The notes beneath the pieces are model-generated. The model had not been told where the DNA came from. It did no database searches and worked only from the letters and a program-made list of their open reading frames with translations. This document shows, piece by piece, positions 33,365 to 37,938 of a stretch of 37,938 nt of DNA. Source of the stretch: an uncultured Chlorobiaceae bacterium. Lineage in GTDB: Bacteria > Bacteroidota > Chlorobiia > Chlorobiales > Chlorobiaceae. The stretch covers positions 1-37,938 of the forward strand of contig CAIPYV010000077.1 of the NCBI GenBank assembly GCA_903869365.1. The letters are read 5' to 3'. A program made the position numbers and the translations under genes. Within the stretch, counting starts at the first letter, position 1. Each line of letters starts with the position of its first letter.

Positions 33365-34939
33365 ATGGGTATAGTGATAAGCCTGTTTTTAATTGTTTTT
33401 GCTTCGGTAGTTTTTTTTGTGGTGGGATTTTTTATCGGACGTTTTTTTCTTGAACGGATCGGAACGACAAAAGTGCTTGAAGCCGAGGAACGTGCGGTAC
33501 AGATAGTGCAGGAAGCCCAAAAAGAGGCTAACGAGTACAAGGAACTTAAAGTCAGCGAAGTTAACCAGGAGTGGAAAAAGAAGCGCAGAGAGTTTGATCA
33601 GGAAGTTGTTATTAAAAACAACAAGTACAACCAACTCCAGAAGCAGACTCAGCAGAAGGAAGCCCAGCTGAAAAAACAGAGTCAGGATATCAGGGATATC
33701 GAACGAAAAATTCAGGATCAGCGCAAGGAGATCGACCAGACTACAGAGCAGGTCAAGCTTCGTGCGGCAGAGCTTGAACGGATCATTGCAGAACAGAATC
33801 AGCGCCTTGAAAGCATCAGCAACCTTCAGGCAGAAGAGGCGAGGGAGATGCTGATGAACAATATGGTTGCCAAAGCTCGAGAGGAAGCGACTGAAACCAT
33901 TCATCAGATTCATGAAGAGGCTGAGCAGAAGGCGAACCGTCTTGCCGAAAAAACCCTCTTGACCGCCATACAGAGGATCTCTTTTGAACAGGCGACTGAA
34001 AACGCACTCTCAGTTGTTCATATTCAGAGCGATGAACTCAAAGGCCGTATCATCGGACGCGAAGGACGCAACATTAAAGCCTTTGAAAACGCCACAGGAG
34101 TCGATATCATTGTCGATGACACACCAGAGGTTGTTATTCTTTCCTGTTTTGATCCCCTCCGCCGCGAACTGGCCAAGCTTACCCTCCAGAAACTTCTTGT
34201 TGACGGAATCATTCATCCCGTGGCTATCGAAAAAGCCTTCGAAGACGCCAAAAAGGAGATTGATGATGTCATTATCAGTGCCGGAGAAGAAGCGCTGTCA
34301 GCACTCCAGATTTCTGACATGCCTTCAGAAGTGATTGCGCTTATCGGTAAAATGAAGTTTTACACAGTTTATGGCCAGAATTTGCTGCAGCACAGTCGTG
34401 AAGTTGCCATGCTTTCAGGTCTTATGGCAGCCGAGCTCAAGCTTGATTCCCGTCTTGCCAAGCGTGCCGGCCTTTTGCATGATATCGGACTTGTTCTGCC
34501 GGAAAGCGATGAACCTCATGCAATCACAGGAATGACCTTCATGAAAAAATTCAACGAATCTCCTCTTGTGCTCAATTCCATTGCGGCACACCATGGCGAT
34601 GTCGGTAAAGAGTCACCAATAGCCGACCTCATCGATGCCGCCAATGTTATTTCCCTCTCCAGGCCCGGCGCCCGCGGAGCCGTAACATCCGACGGCAACG
34701 TGAAACGTCTTGAAAGTCTCGAAGAGATTGCCAAGGGATTTCCAGGAGTGCTGAAAACCTATGCATTGCAGGCAGGAAGAGAGATCAGGGTCATTGTTGA
34801 AGGAGATAATGTCAGCGATTCACAGGCAGATGTTCTTGCCCATGATATAGCCCGCAAAATTGAATCAGAAGCGCAGTATCCCGGACAAATCAAAGTATCT
34901 ATTGTTCGCGAAAAACGCTCAATAGCCTATGCAAAATAA
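33365..34939 (+). CDS. rny: Ribonuclease Y
   Basis: A 524-residue membrane-anchored endoribonuclease that starts mRNA decay. Residues 1-26 are a transmembrane segment (FLIVFASVVFFVVGFFIG), about 30-205 a long Lys/Glu/Gln-rich coiled coil, about 218-285 a KH domain (GRIIGREGRNIKAFENATGV), and about 330-430 an HD domain (RAGLLHDIGL with catalytic His-Asp). A good ribosome site (TGGAGG) precedes ATG 33365. It follows the 6S RNA terminator directly. Confidence 0.96.
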   Translation: MGIVISLFLIVFASVVFFVVGFFIGRFFLERIGTTKVLEAEERAVQIVQEAQKEANEYKELKVSEVNQEWKKKRREFDQEVVIKNNKYNQLQKQTQQKEAQLKKQSQDIRDIERKIQDQRKEIDQTTEQVKLRAAELERIIAEQNQRLESISNLQAEEAREMLMNNMVAKAREEATETIHQIHEEAEQKANRLAEKTLLTAIQRISFEQATENALSVVHIQSDELKGRIIGREGRNIKAFENATGVDIIVDDTPEVVILSCFDPLRRELAKLTLQKLLVDGIIHPVAIEKAFEDAKKEIDDVIISAGEEALSALQISDMPSEVIALIGKMKFYTVYGQNLLQHSREVAMLSGLMAAELKLDSRLAKRAGLLHDIGLVLPESDEPHAITGMTFMKKFNESPLVLNSIAAHHGDVGKESPIADLIDAANVISLSRPGARGAVTSDGNVKRLESLEEIAKGFPGVLKTYALQAGREIRVIVEGDNVSDSQADVLAHDIARKIESEAQYPGQIKVSIVREKRSIAYAK

Positions 34940-34955
34940 ATGTGTTCAACCCCTG

Positions 34956-34980
34956 AAGGGAAAGCTCAAAGCTTTCCCTT
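34956..34980. terminator. Perfect hairpin between convergent rny and hisB
   Basis: AAGGGAAAGC (34956-34965) pairs with GCTTTCCCTT (34971-34980) around TCAAA. The hisB stop codon (TGA, minus strand 34968-34966) lies in the loop, so the last hisB codons form one arm. No T-tract. Confidence 0.55.
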
Positions 34981-35568
34981 GGTTGATGCAATCCCGGAAC
35001 CGGTTACGGCAACAGCAGCTTTCATCGCATAAGCAAAAGCCTTGAACAGAGCCTCTATTTTGTGGTGCGTATTCTCTCCATCAAGAATCGACAGGTGAAT
35101 ATTGGCTTTCATACTTTCTGAAAGTGAAACAAAAAAATGCTTCACCATCTCTGTTGAAAACCCTTGAATGACCGCCCGTTTGAACGTTGCATTGAAGACA
35201 CAATAACTTCTTCCCCCCAGATCAACGGCACAGCGAGCCAGAGCTTCATCCATAGGGATGATCGACCAACCATAGCGCTGGATCCCCCGTTTATCGCCAA
35301 GCGCATCAGCGATAGCTTTTCCAAGCACAATGGCAATGTCTTCAACAGAGTGATGATCATCCACATCAAGATCCCCCTTGCATTCGATCGCCAGGTCAAA
35401 TCCCGAATGCCTGCTGAAATTGGTCAGCATGTGATCGAAAAACACCACTCCAGACCTGATGGAGCTTATTCCTGTACCGTCAAGAGAGAGAGTGGCACAG
35501 ATATCTGTCTCTTTTGTGGTTCTCGTTACCGTTACGCTACGGAGCGCACTATCTGTTATTTCATTCAT
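34966..35568 (-). CDS. hisB: Imidazoleglycerol-phosphate dehydratase
   Basis: A 200-residue dehydratase of histidine synthesis (imidazole-glycerol phosphate to imidazole-acetol phosphate). [17 protein letters not shown] and [14 protein letters not shown] are the two manganese-binding His-rich segments, and [19 protein letters not shown] is the repeated second set. It lacks the N-terminal phosphatase of the enterobacterial bifunctional form. The upstream DUF2905 gene ends only 7 bp before it, so co-transcription is likely. Confidence 0.96.
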   Translation of the reverse strand: MNEITDSALRSVTVTRTTKETDICATLSLDGTGISSIRSGVVFFDHMLTNFSRHSGFDLAIECKGDLDVDDHHSVEDIAIVLGKAIADALGDKRGIQRYGWSIIPMDEALARCAVDLGGRSYCVFNATFKRAVIQGFSTEMVKHFFVSLSESMKANIHLSILDGENTHHKIEALFKAFAYAMKAAVAVTGSGIASTKGKL

Positions 35569-35575
35569 GAAGAGA

Positions 35576-35818
35576 TCAGCGGATAAATTTGTTAAGAAGA
35601 AACAGCAAAAGGCTCACCAGCACAGAGAGCAGTAGAGAAGAGCCTAATGGAAAATAAAACCTGAAGTTACTTTTCTCTATGGTAATATCAAGAGGAAGGC
35701 TTCCAAACCAGTTGAACCAGCGAGATGATGCTCCACTCTCAAAAATCATAAGAAGCAGGCCGCATCCAACGATGATCAGGCCAGCAGCAACAACTATTTT
35801 TCCTGCATCTGAAAACAC
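35576..35818 (-). CDS. DUF2905 small membrane protein
   Basis: An 80-residue protein with two transmembrane helices (about 7-27 and 56-76) and the DUF2905 signature between them ([20 protein letters not shown] and PLGSSLLLS). Function unknown. It lies 7 bp upstream of hisB on the same strand. Confidence 0.85.
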   Translation of the reverse strand: MFSDAGKIVVAAGLIIVGCGLLLMIFESGASSRWFNWFGSLPLDITIEKSNFRFYFPLGSSLLLSVLVSLLLFLLNKFIR

Positions 35819-35904
35819 GATTTGGATATGTTGAAAAAGTTACTAAATTATGGCCATCATCGTATGAAGATACGATATTTGCAAATTTATTAAAGCGGCT
35901 GGAA

Positions 35905-36252
35905 ATGCATGTTTTTATTGTCATTGTCGGTTTACTTGCATCCATTCTGCTCATAGGCTCCATCTTGCTTCAGAGTCCTAAAAGCGGCAGCGGGCTTACC
36001 GGTGGTATGTCCAGCCTCGGAACTGTTCAAACGCTTGGTGTAAGAAGGACCGGTGATTTTTTAAGCAAGACAACGGGCATGCTCGCAGGATTTGTCATGG
36101 TCATTTGTTTTATTGCACAGTTCACTCTGCCAGGCAAAAAAACAGCAGCAACTGCAACTGAAAGTGTTCTTCAGAAAAATCTCCCTGCAGCACCAGCTCA
36201 AGGGAAAACATTGCCAGCAACACCCTCTCGACCAGTGTTGCCTGCAAAATAA
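35905..36252 (+). CDS. secG: Preprotein translocase subunit SecG
   Basis: A 115-residue SecG, an accessory subunit of the SecYEG export channel. It has a first helix ([20 protein letters not shown]), the conserved [17 protein letters not shown] loop, a second helix ([18 protein letters not shown]), and a Pro/Ala-rich cytoplasmic tail. tRNA-Lys follows 8 bp later. Confidence 0.93.
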   Translation: MHVFIVIVGLLASILLIGSILLQSPKSGSGLTGGMSSLGTVQTLGVRRTGDFLSKTTGMLAGFVMVICFIAQFTLPGKKTAATATESVLQKNLPAAPAQGKTLPATPSRPVLPAK

Positions 36253-36260
36253 AAGTATAT

Positions 36261-36335
36261 GCGCCCGTGGCTCAATGGTAGAGCAATTGACTCTTAATCA
36301 ATGGGTTGGAGGTTCGAGTCCTCCCGGGCGCACCA
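36261..36335 (+). tRNA. tRNA-Lys (CTT anticodon)
   Basis: Acceptor GCGCCCG pairs with CGGGCGC. The anticodon loop CTCTTAA gives CTT, and the T arm reads GGAGGTTCGAGTCCTCC. CCA is encoded (36333-36335), unlike the other tRNAs in the window. Confidence 0.94.
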
Positions 36336-36341
36336 TATAAC

Positions 36342-36382
36342 AGAAGGACTTACAGGATTACACTTGTAAGTCCTTCTTGTTT
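36342..36382. terminator. Strong terminator hairpin overlapping the end of the ScmC-like gene
   Basis: Thirteen bases at 36342-36354 pair perfectly with 36365-36377, followed by TTGTTTT on the plus strand. It ends the secG/tRNA-Lys transcript. The ScmC-like stop (36358-36360) lies in the loop and the last codons (KKDLQV) form one arm. Confidence 0.8.
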
Positions 36383-37290
36383 TCTACCTCAGATCTCCCT
36401 GTTACCTTTTCCATTTCAACCCAGAACATACCATCAAGGGTGACAGAAAGCCTGTAGGCAGGAATATGGTGAGCCATCCGGCAGACATTTTCAAAGATCA
36501 GACAGTGCATCTCTTTCCGCTGGTCGCTCTCAGAAAAATTTGAATACTTTTGCCATATCTGCAGTACAGAAGCATTCATTGCTGCAGCATTTTCAGCCTT
36601 CTTCAATAAAGGTACCGCCGCATCCCGATCTTTCGACCGCTCAAGAAAGAAAATTCCAGCAAGAGGCACTCCGAGCGAGACATCCCAGAATTTTTTGCCC
36701 ATACCTCCATTCAGGAAACTGCTCCATGTAGGCATAGGATGGACACGGTACCGATTATGAGGTTCACAGACCACAAGCACCTCATCATCACAGCGGCTTA
36801 ACCATTCACCGTGCAGCCTGCTGCTGCAGGTCGATTTACCCGTGCCGCTTCCTCCGGCGAGAAGATATGCCTTACCCTCATGTTCAGCCATGGCAGCATG
36901 AAAAGGCACACCGCCGGATTTGATAATCGAGCGGTAGACAGGATACAGAAGGCGACACATATTGATCATTGCAATACTCATGTCGCCGCCATGATCAATA
37001 TAAGCAGTAACATCACCGCCAGAGGAGGTGTTCAGCAGGATTGTCTGCAGCGATTCAAGATGACTCTCAGCAGGTGCACCGCTCTCGAATAATTCCGGGT
37101 GTCCGATAAAATCCAGCCTCCGTGCTCTTCTGCAATGCAGTAACAAATCCTGTTCATCATAACACTCAGGCAACGTCAAAATTTCCGCAAAATGGTCAAT
37201 CCAACCCTGTACCTGAGATTCCGCCGAAAGATCCCATACAGCCGAAGTTCCAAAAGACAACCGGTATTTCCGTCCCTTATGAAATTCCAC
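36358..37290 (-). CDS. HPr-kinase-like P-loop protein, ScmC-like
   Basis: A 310-residue protein with a Walker A motif GGSGTGKST (146-154), preceded by VPFHAAMAEHEGKAYLLA and followed by a CDDE motif (167-170), the layout of HPr-kinase/PEPCK-type P-loop proteins that occur in peptide-modification (RiPP) loci. The resemblance in arrangement and neighbour to ScmC of the SynChlorMet cassette (described in Chlorobium limicola and others, with two radical SAM proteins and a PqqD-like protein) is from memory, not alignment. GTG 37290 is the start, after AAGGGTGACGG. It begins 13 bp after the precursor-like peptide gene. No radical SAM or PqqD gene is in the window. Possible activity: phosphorylating the peptide or a partner. 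Confidence 0.75.
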   Translation of the reverse strand: MEFHKGRKYRLSFGTSAVWDLSAESQVQGWIDHFAEILTLPECYDEQDLLLHCRRARRLDFIGHPELFESGAPAESHLESLQTILLNTSSGGDVTAYIDHGGDMSIAMINMCRLLYPVYRSIIKSGGVPFHAAMAEHEGKAYLLAGGSGTGKSTCSSRLHGEWLSRCDDEVLVVCEPHNRYRVHPMPTWSSFLNGGMGKKFWDVSLGVPLAGIFFLERSKDRDAAVPLLKKAENAAAMNASVLQIWQKYSNFSESDQRKEMHCLIFENVCRMAHHIPAYRLSVTLDGMFWVEMEKVTGRSEVENKKDLQV

Positions 37291-37303
37291 CCGTCACCCT
37301 TAA

Positions 37304-37522
37304 TTAAGCTGTTCCGCGAGACAATCCCGAAGATTCACAATTTCCTCTTGCAGAGATTCCCGAACTTTCACAGTTATTACCAGCAATAGATCCTGTTTTA
37401 CAAACTGTCGCTACAGAAGATCCAGAGTTGCAATTATCGTCAGCACCTATGGCGCCGTTCATTGACAACGCTTTGAGTTCAGGTTTTTCCCATAAGATTT
37501 TACGCATGTTATTTTCGTTCAT
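37304..37522 (-). CDS. Cys-repeat precursor-like peptide, ScmA-like
   Basis: A 72-residue peptide from ATG 37522 (an in-frame TTG at 37531 is an alternative). The N-terminal part MRKILWEKPELKALSMNGAI has the WxKPxL pattern of RiPP leader sequences. The C-terminal 45 residues (core-like) are rich in Gly, Ser and Asn with four cysteines spaced 10, 10 and 11 residues apart, each followed by [N/K/E][S/T][G/S]: NCNSGSS, VCKTGS, NCESSGIS, NCESSGLS. No signal peptide is visible. The HPr-kinase-like gene follows 13 bp later. Modification of the Cys/Ser/Thr units is inferred; the mature product is unknown. Confidence 0.7.
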   Translation of the reverse strand: MNENNMRKILWEKPELKALSMNGAIGADDNCNSGSSVATVCKTGSIAGNNCESSGISARGNCESSGLSRGTA

Positions 37523-37715
37523 GATGTTCAACTAAAAGAAAAAAACCCCATTGATGGAATATACCAAAAATACAAACTGTAATGGTTGACTGGTACAGAG
37601 TATATCGAATGTCTGTACAACAAGAAGGAGTACAAAATCGTTTCAATGCAATCAACCGAAGAACTTCCAGCATCGTCAACCGCATAACGATAGCGCATTG
37701 CATCCTGACTCCATG

Positions 37716-37938
37716 TTATTTCAATAACCGCACACCAGTGATGGTTTTTGGAAGCGTAATATGCACACATGTCCCATTCATAGGCTTGCTTTCAATCTTG
37801 ATATCCCCGTTCATCTCCTTGATGATTCCATAGCTTATCGAAAGACCAAGTCCAGTGCCTTTTCCCGACTCTTTGGTGGTATAGAAAGGATGCATGATGT
37901 ATTCAATATTTTTTTCACTGATCCCTATCCCGGTATCC
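37716..37938 (-). CDS. Histidine kinase, C-terminal ATPase end (partial)
   Basis: Only the last 74 codons lie in the window; the gene continues past 37938. The frame shows the HATPase G1 box DTGIGIS, then F-box-like HPFYTTKESGKGTGLGLSIS with the G2 box GTGLGLS, and ends VHITLPKTITGVRLLK at TAA 37718-37716. It would autophosphorylate a His upstream and pass phosphate to a response regulator not seen here. It lies about 190 bp upstream of the peptide gene on the same strand; the gap holds no gene. Confidence 0.9.
   Translation of the reverse strand, partial: DTGIGISEKNIEYIMHPFYTTKESGKGTGLGLSISYGIIKEMNGDIKIESKPMNGTCVHITLPKTITGVRLLK

Noticed and set aside
37304-37522. Lasso-peptide precursor
   Set aside because: The leader-like WxKPxL is suggestive, but no cyclase (asparagine-synthetase-like) or transglutaminase-like protease gene is adjacent and the core has four regularly spaced Cys.

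Overview
The window looks like chromosomal DNA of a green sulfur bacterium (Chlorobiaceae, Chlorobium/Pelodictyon type). This is inferred from the metK-ahcY operon carrying a SAM-Chlorobi-type leader RNA, a ScmA/ScmC-like peptide pair resembling the SynChlorMet cassette (known from Chlorobium limicola among others), and the overall gene content. No species can be fixed from sequence reading alone.

Layout. (1) 1-4750 is an accessory stretch: an SRAP/YedK-type DNA-protein crosslink protein converges with a Fic AMP-transferase-like protein, followed by about 1.9 kb of decayed genes. These are a frameshifted small gene, an intact DUF4236 protein, a truncated 14-codon partner, a HigB/RelE-type toxin with a nonsense codon, a RelB antitoxin fused to the C-terminal half of a YafQ-like toxin, and a broken ParE-like toxin. 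(2) 4810-10250 is housekeeping: a SAM-I riboswitch and terminator ahead of a cystathionine gamma-synthase-type gene, a YgjP-like metallopeptidase, an RhlE-type RNA helicase, alanine dehydrogenase and a DUF1003 membrane protein. (3) 10348-15131 is a four-gene ABC importer operon of the branched-chain amino acid type, in which permease LivM and ATPase LivG are one polypeptide. (4) 15189-19702 (minus strand) is a compact run of seven genes, all with predicted signal peptides: an L,D-transpeptidase followed by six proteins I cannot name. (5) 20242-24595 holds a TPR protein, a Kef-type antiporter, an alpha/beta hydrolase and trpF. (6) 24847-29506 holds tRNA-Gln, ahcY and metK with their leader RNA, a sugar nucleotidyltransferase and a Nudix protein. 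(7) 29605-36335 is an RNA-rich housekeeping block: tRNA-Pro/Arg/His/Glu, pheT, a ZapB-like coiled-coil gene, zapA, a probable 6S RNA, rny, hisB, DUF2905, secG and tRNA-Lys. (8) 36358-37938 (minus strand) is a peptide locus: a Cys-repeat precursor-like peptide, an HPr-kinase-like P-loop protein, and the C-terminus of a histidine kinase that runs off the window.

How the parts connect. Methionine and SAM metabolism is represented by two loci under two different SAM-sensing RNA classes: the gamma-synthase gene (SAM-I) and metK-ahcY (SAM-Chlorobi). The zapA region keeps the zapA-6S RNA neighbourhood known from proteobacteria. The strongest candidates for undescribed biology are the ScmA/ScmC-like peptide locus at the right edge and the seven-gene exported-protein cluster at 15.2-19.7 kb. 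The toxin-antitoxin relics at 3.4-4.7 kb record several independent inactivation events in one spot.
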